64,000 bases of DNA from Trachipleistophora hominis (taxonomy: Eukaryota; Microsporidia; Pleistophoridae). This document shows, piece after piece, positions 27,950 to 38,058 of this stretch. The stretch spans positions 5,155 to 69,154 of the forward strand of contig JH993935.1 in assembly GCA_000316135.1 (NCBI GenBank), given 5' to 3'. The notes beneath the pieces are model-generated. The model was not told the DNA's origin and did not search any database. It saw only the letters and a list, made by a program, of their open reading frames with translations. Numbering within the stretch: the first letter of the stretch is position 1; every line of letters starts with the position of its first letter. The position numbers and the translations under genes are program-made.

Positions 27950-28450
27950 CTCATAGCAAAAAGACCTTTCCGGTTCGTTGAAACCGACTAGCATCATCGG
28001 CCCGTGGTTCATGGTGCAGGTTTCTCTTCAACTCGTGAGTACACTCTGCAAGTGTAACAGCATCGTCATAAACAGTATGCCAGGAATAGATTACGTGCCT
28101 GGTTGCACTGCCACCCCGCTGAGGCCGTAGAACAAATTGTTGATGTACAGATTAGACAGGATCAGCGATGCTGGGCATCCCCGTCTTATTTTGATATTGT
28201 ACATGAACAACGCTGGACGCGTTTAGTTAGTCCGTACGGGCGCGCGGGTATCCGTATAAGGTCGGCGAAAGAAAAGTAGCTTACCATGAAATCCGTAAAA
28301 CTTCAGCTTGGCAAGCAGACATTCGTGTCCTATGTTTTTGAGAAGGCCGCGTATGGCATTCTATCCCTTAAGCTATACTTTTTCACAGTTCCATACAGGC
28401 ATTTACACGTACAACACGTTCCTCCGGCTTCCAAGAGTTTTTATGGCAGT
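27950..28450 (-). mobile_element. decayed non-LTR retrotransposon, reverse transcriptase fragment
   Basis: On the reverse strand the order of reverse transcriptase blocks is recognisable: HECLLAKLKFYGFHGKLL, then IKIRRGCPASLILSNLYINN (consensus 'GxRQGCPLSPLLFNLYIN'), then GLSGVAVQPG, SIPGILF and, in another frame, YDDAVTLAECTHELKR, where YDD replaces the catalytic [FY]ADD. At least one frameshift and two stops break the frame, so it is inactive. The region is far more GC-rich than its flanks. LINE-type placement is by motif only; the clade cannot be assigned. Confidence 0.75.
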
Positions 28451-29035
28451 AGTTCTTGTTTGGTAACGGCCATGGTATTACAGAAGGGTAGGTGTTAACG
28501 CACTAGGAAGAATATATTGAATAGATGTTGAATCATTAATTGTTATACATTAATTAAAGGTTGGCCCCTTATGACAGACAAGTCGTACATTAATTAAATA
28601 TTTTTCTTCAAAAAACACAAAGTATGGATGACTTAAATAAAATAACCTACGACAAAAAGATAATCTATATCTAGGTATATCGAGGAATGAGCTCTTCAAA
28701 GGTACTATTATACCATATTTATTGAAATCATAAGTATAATTGACCAAATACTTAACAAAACTCAATACCAGAAGAGTTATAAAGGTAATTAACAAATACA
28801 TGCTATAATCACTAAAATACTACGTTTGGATTGTTTAAATAACGAGCAAAGGGTCTATGAGCTAGATACATACATAGAAACGGTTTAAAATTAAGGTATT
28901 TATTACAAAACAAACAATATCGTACGATCTTACGTAGAAACGATTGATGGCAGAAGAAACTTTAACAAATTGAATTCATGTGAGAGCTAATACACTAAAT
29001 TTGTGTAACCACTTATGAAATGGATGAATAAGAAG

Positions 29036-29062
29036 GATACTTCATTTAATATTGATATGAGG
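29036..29062 (-). repeat. dispersed repeat family D, copy 4 (short)
   Basis: The reverse complement contains CTCATATCAATATTAAATGA followed by AGTATCC. A further copy is at 30017-30065 (+): ACCTCTCATGTCAATATTAA. Confidence 0.6.
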
Positions 29063-30312
29063 GTGTAATAATTATACAATGATCATCAAAAAATACATCC
29101 GAAGCACACCAAACGATGCCTTGTACATAAAAGAGCAATTAAGTATGAAATAGAACTACAATTTAATTTAGAACCATAACTGTATAAAGACAACTCTTGA
29201 TGATCTAAAATCAAGGAGAAACAGCCCACTGGAACCTTCTTTAGTAAAATGAATGAATATGAATTTGATGAAAAAACCGATTTTATATGGCAAAATAGGG
29301 TAATTATAAACTGAAGGTATAAATTATCTATCTCAATCCTCATGAAAAGGATAAATAAAGGAGAAGGATACTTATTCAGAACAAACATGGCCATAAAACT
29401 AACAATATAGAAATAACATACAACGATATTACGTAAGAAGTACATAATTAACATGCTATAGTGATGAAAGCGATATATTTAAATTTGATAAGAAATGCAG
29501 GTTAAATAAACACAAGACATTGAAGAAGTTCAAATCGAGAACTTTGTAAGAAATAATGATGAAGAAATAATCACTGATGTATCAGTTAGAACTGATATTG
29601 GAATTAAAAATAACAAAATTAGTATAATAGACCATGATTTCCAACAAAATGAAGTGATAATCTGCGAAATTGGTACACTTACTCGATTAATATACAAAAT
29701 TATAGTAAAAAGATGACCATAGCAAAGTAAATGAAGGACATTAACGTTAAAATAGCGCCGTGTATTATAATACAGGCAGAATAATTGCTGAATATGATAA
29801 AAGGTGTAAAAAAATAATTAAAACTAAGAATAAAACAAACGATTATATACAAGGAATGACGATGAAACAAAATCGAATACAACGATAAACACGCATGGAT
29901 ATGAAGAGATGCAAATGAGTATGATAATATAAACCATGTTAAATGGTGAAATAAAGGATGATAATCTACTTTTAAGTCTTTTATTGTATTCACATGCAAT
30001 AAATTAAGAAAGTAAAGTTGTTACCTCTCATGTCAATATTAAATAAAACGTTATCCTTGGATAACGAAATGTGCTATCAACGTGCGCGTACCAGTCCTTC
30101 AAGTACTTTAGCCTTATTAACACGTAATTGAGAAGAGTAACAGCTCAGCTAAGAGTATGTAATACATCTCGTACTGAATGATAACACGTAATTGATAAAT
30201 CAGTAATTTAATGAAAACTAAGAGTGTTTTCCTCCAAACGAAACAAAGAAGTGCACATTAATGTGATTTACAACAGTAAATCGCATTCTCGTGTTATAAA
30301 AACAACGCCTCA

Positions 30313-32061
30313 TCAGCAGAATCGCACAACCTTATAGTTCTCATATCTATCGCCATCAAACACCAGATAAACCGCTGAGTTAGCGCTGTTTACGTAATTT
30401 ACACTAGAAAAAACGGTCACGGTCTTACCATTATGGTTAGTCCGGTAGCACTCCTCAAAGAACTCATGGGACCGTACGACCAACTTTAGATTATTATCAC
30501 TAAGAAACCGTTCGGTAACATCCTGGCCGTAATGCACACCTATTCCACGCCGTGAAGGCTCATGTCCCGCAATTTCCACCGGATCAGACCACATCAGGCC
30601 GGCCAGCAGCTCATTTTTAATTTTTGATACGAACCTGTTCAGCTTGTACACGTCCTGAACTGTGAATCTATCGGCTGGCAGCCCGCCATGCACTACAAAC
30701 ACGTCATCGTTTACTATTGTGCACAGCGGCAGCGTTTGAAAGAACAGGTTGATGGTTTCGTACACGAACGTGCCGTGAAACGGGTACCGCTTCGCTATTT
30801 GGTCGTACAGATCAAACTGCCGGTTCGTGCCGGCAAATTCGTGGTTGCCTCTGTTCATGTGCACATTTTTTGGATATGACAGTTTGAGCAAAATGAAAAA
30901 TATGACGAGTTCTAGGCCGTGCTTGCCCCTGTCAACAAAATCACCGTTGAATATCAAATGGTCACGGAAGGACAAGCTGAAATTGCCGGTTATTTTGCGT
31001 ATTTCGTTGTAGGTGCTCACCAGATTGCCGTGCGTATCCCCAAAAACGTAGTATTTCTCCTTTACGTTGATCTTTACGACATTAAAAACGTTCCTGTAGT
31101 GTTTGATTCCATCCAAAAGCACCCTCAACACAAATTTTATATCAAGGATCTTTAAATCGAACGGTTCTACCAGGAGCGCGCCATTCAAACCACCAAGTCG
31201 TATGTTATCGTTTTTAGTGTCCACGTCTTTTAATGGCATATCTTCGCGCGTATTCTCTCCGCAATTCTCTTTTTCGATGCTTGTTCCTTTTTCCTGGTCA
31301 TTCTCGTCCTTAACACCAGATACTTCAGCAAAACCCTCCGATCCTTTAACAGCCGTGCTGTGCGCCTCCTTTTCTTCGGCCACATTGCCGTTGCTTGCAT
31401 GCTCGTCTAAATTTTGCGGCTTTTGAGCGCCTCCATCACTTTCCATCAAATTTTCTAAATACGTCTGCAACGTGTCACTCCCGTAACAAATGCGGTTGAT
31501 GTCATCTCCCCACACATTCTTGCAATACTTTACAGTGCTCTGGTCAACCATGCTGTCCACAGCATTCCTCAACTCCACAAAGGGTGTTTTATCGTTTATC
31601 TTATCGTAATACATCTGGAACGACATATCACCGTTCCTAAGAAGATAAAGAGCCATTTTAGAGCAGCTAAGATCATCCTCGCGTATTTTATACGCCATCT
31701 GTGCGTACGTGATAGCATTCTGAAGATCGTATTGCCTGTAATACACCGTTGAGATGTTCAGTAAAACAAGAAAGTGCTCGTTTTTGAGAAAAGTGCTAAA
31801 CGTGCCGCAAACCTTGAGCCTTAGACCCACAGGAATTGCCGTTTTTGCTATTAAATTCGTTTTAACATCTGTGATACGATTACTGGTGCATTGCGTTCTG
31901 CTCTGCGCTATCACTTTCATCATTTCCAGTTCGTTTGCATGCCAATCTACCGCTTTTGTGAGTTCTAAAACGTCTTTTAATGAGTCCTCGTACCACGCCA
32001 GTGCTAATTTGTAATCTTTGCTTTTAAAGGCAACGTTGCCCTCCATTCGTTTGTGGTTCAT
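30313..32061 (-). CDS. PP5-type Ser/Thr protein phosphatase
   Basis: The 582-residue protein is probably the PP5/Ppt1 homologue, an Hsp90-associated phosphatase. The N-terminus KRMEGNVAFKSKDYKLALAW is a typical TPR helix pair. Another TPR lies near residues 95-130 (LLNISTVYYRQYDLQNAITY). A Glu/Lys/Asn-rich linker, about 205-290, is longer than in relatives. The phosphatase core has the full PPP metal set: GDTHG, GDFVDRG, RGNHE, HGG and RSHEF. The ATG at 32061 is chosen because GACCCCTG directly precedes it; an in-frame TTG upstream is unlikely. PP5 is preferred over PP1/PP2A because of the TPRs and the RSHEF spelling. Confidence 0.87.
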   Translation of the reverse strand: MNHKRMEGNVAFKSKDYKLALAWYEDSLKDVLELTKAVDWHANELEMMKVIAQSRTQCTSNRITDVKTNLIAKTAIPVGLRLKVCGTFSTFLKNEHFLVLLNISTVYYRQYDLQNAITYAQMAYKIREDDLSCSKMALYLLRNGDMSFQMYYDKINDKTPFVELRNAVDSMVDQSTVKYCKNVWGDDINRICYGSDTLQTYLENLMESDGGAQKPQNLDEHASNGNVAEEKEAHSTAVKGSEGFAEVSGVKDENDQEKGTSIEKENCGENTREDMPLKDVDTKNDNIRLGGLNGALLVEPFDLKILDIKFVLRVLLDGIKHYRNVFNVVKINVKEKYYVFGDTHGNLVSTYNEIRKITGNFSLSFRDHLIFNGDFVDRGKHGLELVIFFILLKLSYPKNVHMNRGNHEFAGTNRQFDLYDQIAKRYPFHGTFVYETINLFFQTLPLCTIVNDDVFVVHGGLPADRFTVQDVYKLNRFVSKIKNELLAGLMWSDPVEIAGHEPSRRGIGVHYGQDVTERFLSDNNLKLVVRSHEFFEECYRTNHNGKTVTVFSSVNYVNSANSAVYLVFDGDRYENYKVVRFC

Positions 32062-34131
32062 CAGGGGTCCGGCCAATGAAGAATTAAAGTAAAATCTAAG
32101 AATCGCCCGTTCAACGCACGAACACGTAACATGTCCGTAAGAAACCCGGTATTTTATGATACAGCATCATAAATAAAATAGTAGTTTATTAGCGATTGAA
32201 ACGTTAACTTAATATTCATTACAAACGACGTGTATGTTACACAAAAATATGATAATACTCCCTTATTTTGTTCTACTAACACCACTGTTATCTTTGTATA
32301 AATATTCTATTTGGTAAGCTATTAGCATTCAGCAAGTTTTTTTTGCTTAAAAGTCCGTTTAATTAACACCTCACATCAGCAACAGGTGTTTATAACACTA
32401 ATTAAGCCTAGCCTAGTGAACCAAGGACCAATGAATTATGACCTGAATGTGCTCAGTGGTATGTAAGTATAAACAAAATCCTTCTAATAATAAAATTGTT
32501 TCTACCAACAGCTGTTCATTATGTTAATGATTAGATTAAATTTATTTATCACACTCTACACTACTATATGATTAGCATTACCCGTATATAACACGTGAAG
32601 TGTAGGTTAATATTTCTGAGGTGTTTAATAAACGTTCTTTCGGATAAAGAAAGAGAATTTAACATTTCTAACGTTGCTTATAAATTGTAGAATTGTCTTT
32701 ATGAGAAGAATTGTACGGTTTTAATACAAAAATTGCTACTTGAACTAAACGTAAACATCATTGTACAAGTATTTTATAGATGATGTGTATGAAGGAGGTA
32801 ATTAAAATTATGTTTAATTAAAAAAGCATTTTAACGTATTATTGAATGATTTTATTGATGTAAATTTGATAATAGTAATATATTCAATTTTAACTATAAA
32901 ATGTGATAATTGCTAACACTATATACTAAGCAATGTTAAACAATCCTTTATAACATGGTAATGTGTATAAACCACAAGTTTATCATGTTAAACGTCTACA
33001 CCCTCATTAACATCAACTGAAATATCTTTCTACCAACAATCTTAGTTTCATAAAAATACTCGTCATCAAACTGACAAATAATAATATGGAAAAGCGTAGA
33101 ATAGTAATACTTATTTAGTCTTTTTTACCACATGCAACATAAATTAGACAGTTGATCCTGCGTTTTGAAAGTATAAAAGGATTTTGAAGGGACGAGTTTC
33201 AACTGAACGGGCTTTCCTCGAATTGTGGTTGAAACGCTTGCTGGATTTATAAAGTATTAGAAAACTTTGGATGTAATGCTGTCGTTAAAAAATTTCATTG
33301 TTTAATACCTTAAAGGACAAATAATAAAATACTAACAAAATATGAAGTAATTAATAAAAAACGAATTTTTTTTAATTTGTCGCAATTATCTGTAAAAAAT
33401 CTGAACATATGAAATATTGGCGATTATTAAGTGCATCTTGTTATTGCTACTGTAATAAATGGATAAGATATGCGGTAAAACCGTATTCGATTGTAAAAAA
33501 TACCATTGACCAGAGAACACTGGTTTTTTGATAATATTATGTGCAGTTGTTTGTATACACAAATATCGGCGAGAAATCGTTAGATGGTAGAACGTTAAGA
33601 TTTTAAAACACTCTGTGAGAATGAAAAAACGTAGTCTACGTGATTTTAGAGACAGTTTTTCAAATGAGGAGATTCAAGGAGCCAAAAATAAATAATATTT
33701 CAAACTTTGCAGTTGCGTATTTATAACAGTATAAGTTTATGAGATAATAACATTAAAAGATAATACATGTACTTTTAAATCACTATTCTAATTTAAAGTG
33801 TATTTGCAAATAAAGGACGATGCCAACTCTTGGTAATTTAGAATCATGAGCACTTTATCAACAGAACTGTGTACAGAACGAAAACCTTAATCGCACGTCT
33901 AACACTCCTCGTTGAGCTAATAAAATAAAAAACAGAGGACAAATTATAATGGCAAGTAATCTAAATTAAAAAGTTTAGCACCAACACAACCTTACTGTAC
34001 AACATACACCATTAAACCGCAGCCCCTAGTGTGATATTATACAGCGATTCGTGCTGTACATGCGAACCACATTCTTCTAAGACACAGGTTTTAAATTTTA
34101 ACACTTAAATTTATTAAACTAATCCTCCTCA
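32062..34131. other. spacer, 2.1 kb, with possible transposase relic
   Basis: No gene. A family A head piece occurs at about 32335-32410 (TTAAAAGTCCGTTTAATTAA). Scattered protein-like fragments occur between 33190 and 33925 (separate entry). The rest is AT-rich. Confidence 0.6.
33190..33925 (+). mobile_element. possible decayed Merlin/ISXO2-like DDE transposase
   Basis: Fragments in different frames follow the order of this family: a Cys-containing stretch near 33191-33310, then VFDCKKYH...PENTGFLIIL near 33483 (compare the family's FGKxKYxRG...WV segment), then NHEHFIN..VYRTKTL near 33842 (compare NHSxxFxxxxTGxHTQxIE). Stops and frameshifts separate all pieces. The identification is by eye and weak; a chance resemblance is possible. 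Confidence 0.25.
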
Positions 34132-34941
34132 CTACTCTTTCTTTTCATCATTCTTCTTGCCATAATTGTAGTAGAACGGGTTGTGATGCTTGAACCTTTC
34201 ATCCTTAAAGTGATTCGATGTTAATTTTTGTTCCATTTTTTTCTTTATCTTCTCATAATCTTCCTTAGGACACTCAACAACCTGTTTTACCTCGTCTTCC
34301 GCGTCTGCGTCACCTCCAGTCATTTTATCGGCCCCCCCCTTCGCTTTGTTTTTTGTTTCTCGTCCTGCCTCCTTTGTTTTTTCGGTCGCTTGTCTTGCAC
34401 TACCTTTCATACCTGCAGCCTTTTCCTTGGCAGTAGCAGCCGCTTTTTCCGTTTTATACTTCGTTTTCTCACCAACTTCTTTGACCTTGTTGATTGCTTG
34501 ATTTCCCTTGCCTTTCATGTCACCGCCTTTTTGTTTATCATCGCCTGACGTGTCAGCAGTTTTCTTTCTTGTATCTTCATATTTCTGTTTTGCACTGTCT
34601 GCTAATTCACCGGCCTTTTTTTTGGCGGTTCCATATTTATCCTTCATTGTGTCTACTACATTACCAGATTTTTCTTTCAACNNNNNNNNNNNNNNNNNNN
34701 NNNNNNNNNNNNNNNNNNNNNNNNNNNNNNNNNNNNNTCCAGTTTTTTCTTGTGCATTTTCTTTCATACCACCAGTTTTCTCTTTCAAATGCTCGCCTTT
34801 TTCGCCTGCTGCTCCCGCCATCTGCGCACCTTTGTCCTTGGCACTTCCATATGTCTGCTTTGTACCATCTACCACCTGTTTCTTCTTGTCATCCTGCTTG
34901 TAATTATCATTCACATTATCTTTCATATTCTTGTCAGCCAT
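34132..34941 (-). CDS. LEA-like (group 3) hydrophilic protein, interrupted by a gap
   Basis: The protein has about 269 residues, of which about 19 are hidden by N. Almost the whole sequence is Lys/Ala/Glu/Gly/Thr with irregular 11-mers such as YGTAKKKAGEL, YEDTRKKTADT, TEKAAATAKEKAAG and ATEKTKEAGRETKNK. These are the amphipathic repeats of group 3 late embryogenesis abundant proteins, which protect proteins and membranes on drying. The last 60 residues differ (ECPKEDYEKIKKKMEQKL, HHNPFYYNYGKKND). The ATG at 34941 has a TATA box 29 nt upstream (34970-34977). An in-frame GTG further upstream is unlikely. The frame continues across the gap, but copy number there is uncertain. A generic low-complexity structural protein is the alternative. 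Confidence 0.75.
   Translation of the reverse strand: MADKNMKDNVNDNYKQDDKKKQVVDGTKQTYGSAKDKGAQMAGAAGEKGEHLKEKTGGMKENAQEKTGXXXXXXXXXXXXXXXXXXXLKEKSGNVVDTMKDKYGTAKKKAGELADSAKQKYEDTRKKTADTSGDDKQKGGDMKGKGNQAINKVKEVGEKTKYKTEKAAATAKEKAAGMKGSARQATEKTKEAGRETKNKAKGGADKMTGGDADAEDEVKQVVECPKEDYEKIKKKMEQKLTSNHFKDERFKHHNPFYYNYGKKNDEKKE
34682..34737. other. assembly gap (56 N) inside the LEA-like gene
   Basis: Unresolved bases between GAAAGAAAAA-type flanks coding LKEKSG and QEKTG. The gap probably marks near-identical repeats that the assembler could not resolve. Confidence 0.99.
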
Positions 34942-37900
34942 CGCACTCCTAAAGTTCTTTTTGCTTTTGTTTTTATAGTGCAACGATGATGTTTTGATCA
35001 CAATAAATGATGTATTAAGGAGCACGTTCCAATGATATACAAGGTTCGTATTAACAAGCCATCAGTTGTTCAACAACGTTCTATTTTCACGTAACGATGA
35101 GTATTACTATGATTTTATATTTTTCATTGTGTAATACGTGCACGTTATTCTCATGTAAAGGAGCTCTCATTAACCAATAACGATCGTATTTACCATTCAA
35201 CGATACTACGGTCCCTAAAACGAATTAATATAGCCGTCATAGATTGGTGTAATTAACTCGGTGTTAAATAAAATAATTGGTTCATCGATTTCAAATCATA
35301 AGATAAACAGTAAACGAGTAATTTTATGTGTGTAAATGAGTGTGATCTTTTGCGTTATTTGTGTTTAACATTGATCGTAGTGGTTGCATGGTCCGTTTTC
35401 GTTGTACAACAATCCAAAGAAAAATTTTGATGATGCAGTTAAACTAGTGATACCAAGGTTAACTTAACAGTTTCAAATAATTTGAAAACGTATTTAATAG
35501 AATTACACCTTTTAATATGATTTGACATGTTTTTTATGGTTATATCATATATTATTTATGATTGAGCTTATGTTTAATGCTTATGACGTTAATTTATAGC
35601 TTAACTGAGTCAACTTGCTCTCCTAATATATCAATATTAATATAAAGGCTTAAAAAAGGTTGAATAATACACGATTAACCAAACAATGTTGCTGGCACAG
35701 TATCAGTTATTAAAAGTTTAAATTTAGTATTTATGCGTAAAGCAAGCACGATTTGAATTTCAACCGAGTAAAATTTCTTGTATCATAATTGACCAAAGAA
35801 ATTAAACTGTGATAGCATTGTTTAATGAACGCTGCACCTTTGTATACATTCATATACAAATGCAAGCTATATCGTAATCAAAGGTCTTTAATAAATTGTA
35901 TTGCTAATTCATGGTCAGCATTTAAAAAATTCGAATGGTTCAAGCATGCATTACATTTTTACGATATTTATCAAATTATAGTTTAATTCATGTAATTCAG
36001 ACATTTCTTAGGTGTTTACTTGCTATTACTATCTTTATTTTCGAATAAAAATATATTTTATACATTATTTTGAGTTGCAATTTGCTAAAAATTTTGATTT
36101 TTAGATATTACCAAGGTATTATTCTCTATATTTTGTCTTGGTGCTAATTTATCTTTCTGTACACCTATCCCGTGCAAACGTATGATTATTATTGTTAGAG
36201 ATGACAATCACTATAAATACTTATTAACTGATAACCCCAATCTTTCTAAACAATAATGAATTCCGAACAACTGTTATTAAAAGTATTGATGGTAATCCTA
36301 GAAATATAATATCTAAATGGTACCATTCAGGCGTTTAGTTACACACAAACATTTTCTTTATCACCTATTTTACATTATTAGTCGTGCTATGTGTAAGTTT
36401 ATAGCGATGATTATAAAAGTATAAATTTATCTTGTTGAAATATTTTTCACAAACGTTGTGACCGTTATACATTATTGATGGGATGTAGAATTGCCTACAA
36501 TAATTATTTTTGGGTAGAAAATTATAGTTAAATGGAGCTGATATTCTACAAAATAATAATACCATGATATATTCACTCGTCTTTCGATTCCCAAATATGC
36601 TTTTGCCTAATAGAGATAGAATGCCCAATCAGGTCAAGTACTGGCTATATGCTATATTTAGTGTACATATTTTAATATTTGTTTCCATATCGTATATAAT
36701 CGAAAGAAGAGGCCTTGAATAGGTGCATATTATCTTTTATAGACGCTTACAATGGCCTATAAGAATGGGAGATGCTACCGAATTAATTAGTAAATTTAAT
36801 TTAGCAGTTGCATACAAGAAAAGGCGGGTTCATACTTCATATAGCTTTAGTAGGTTTGGTATCGGATGACACAGAAGAAGTTAAAAACAAGAAAGAAATA
36901 CGAAGTTGCTAATAATAAGAAAATTACAGGAATAGTAAAAACTAAGACATACGTGTATACGTACAAATTATATGCTATTGATGAACAATTTACCATTATT
37001 GACGTGTATGTTTGGTTTGTAACAATGCTGAAGAATAAAAAAGAATCTGTTCAATTTCAAAAAACTATATATTGTAAGAGTTGATATAAAAACGGTTTAT
37101 TATTTAATGTTGCCCGGTCTATCTGTCGAACATTGAAGAAAAATTAATAAATTTATATGAGATTGGTATTCAATAAGAGAAAAATAAATGATGACGAGAT
37201 AAAAGATAAAAATAACCATCTGTCGTATTAACTTAATTAAAAAACGATGATTTTAAAGGTGACGTCATCAGAATACGTTACGAATTAAAAGATAACATTA
37301 CATCATCTTAGAACAAACTTAATTATTGAGCAGATGCATATCAAATAGTTCTAAAAGAGTAAATATCTATAAGAAACTATTACTTTAGAAGGAAAAGTCT
37401 ACAAGATCCCAATAGCTTTACTGAACACTACCACAATATGGTACCTAAAACTGATACGGTACGTAATATCAAGATTAAATACGAGAAAAACTTGTATAAC
37501 GCAATCAAAAGAAAAGAAATACGTGATATATCACTATTTACGCCATCGCAGTGTTCATAATTTATTAAAAAACTCATTTTGGAAATGCAAGATACAACAA
37601 ATCAAGAACGATAAGTCTATTACATGCTTTAGTTCATTATATAGTAAATAATATTTACCTTTTCCCAAGCAGGTACGTAATTAATGGGTGGGACAGTTCG
37701 ATTCTAATAAAATTATTTATGTTAAAAAAAGAATTACTGAATGCCAATATAATAGACTAGACAAACAGCGGTTCATAAAAAGTAAAACAATGGCGTGTAG
37801 TAATTAGCGCCGACAGCATTGAAACATCAGTGACAGAATTGATAGACCGGGCGAATATTAAAAGCAAATTAAACGTGGGACGATGCAATACCTTAGATGA

Positions 37901-38058
37901 ATAGAAAGAACAATTATGATACAGGGTGTAATATTTTGGACACATAACATTTAAACTGGGTGTATATCAATTATCCGCAAACTATATGTTCGCGTGCTCG
38001 CATTTGTGTGGTCTATTGCTTTTCATCGTTCCATAAAAATTTTACCCTTCACCGTCAT
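34942..38058. other. spacer, 3.1 kb
   Basis: No intact gene. From 34942 to about 36800 the DNA is AT-rich without structure I can name; a reverse-strand frame at 36365-36628 (87 codons) is unremarkable. Coding-like fragments lie at 36841-37905 (separate entry). Confidence 0.55.
36841..37905 (+). pseudogene. scattered coding-like fragments
   Basis: Three stretches read like protein rather than translated spacer. HIALVGLVSDDTEEVKNKKE and DEQFTIIDVYVWFVTMLKNK lie in 36838-37083. DPNSFTEHYHNMVPKTDTVR and KYEKNLYNAIKRKEIRDISL lie in 37381-37560. VVISADSIETSVTELIDRAN lies in 37793-37905. Stops separate them. They are possibly one decayed gene or transposase; no family was recognised. Confidence 0.25.

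Larger units (their letters stand above)
27690..30312. other. spacer, 2.6 kb, with a reverse transcriptase relic
   Basis: No intact gene. After a family A piece (27790-27860) comes the reverse transcriptase relic (27950-28450, reverse). From 28500 onward there is AT-rich DNA with three reverse-strand frames of 83-122 codons (28550-28801, 29086-29454, 29700-29999) whose Phe/Ile/Leu/Tyr-rich products are what AT-rich DNA gives by chance. Family D copies lie at 29036-29062 and 30017-30065. Confidence 0.6.

Noticed and set aside
28550..29999. Three reverse-strand hydrophobic frames (83, 122 and 99 codons)
   Set aside because: Products are dominated by Phe, Ile, Leu, Tyr and Ser; about one frame over 120 codons is expected by chance at this base composition. 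A faint resemblance between the flanks of the first two (CACTATAGCATG) was noted but is too short.
30688..31426. Plus-strand frames opposite the phosphatase gene
   Set aside because: Antisense shadows of conserved PPP motifs.
37960..38058. Upstream in-frame extension of eIF2 gamma
   Set aside because: It begins with GTG, has no similarity to the conserved N-terminus, and ATG 38059 or 38098 fits better.
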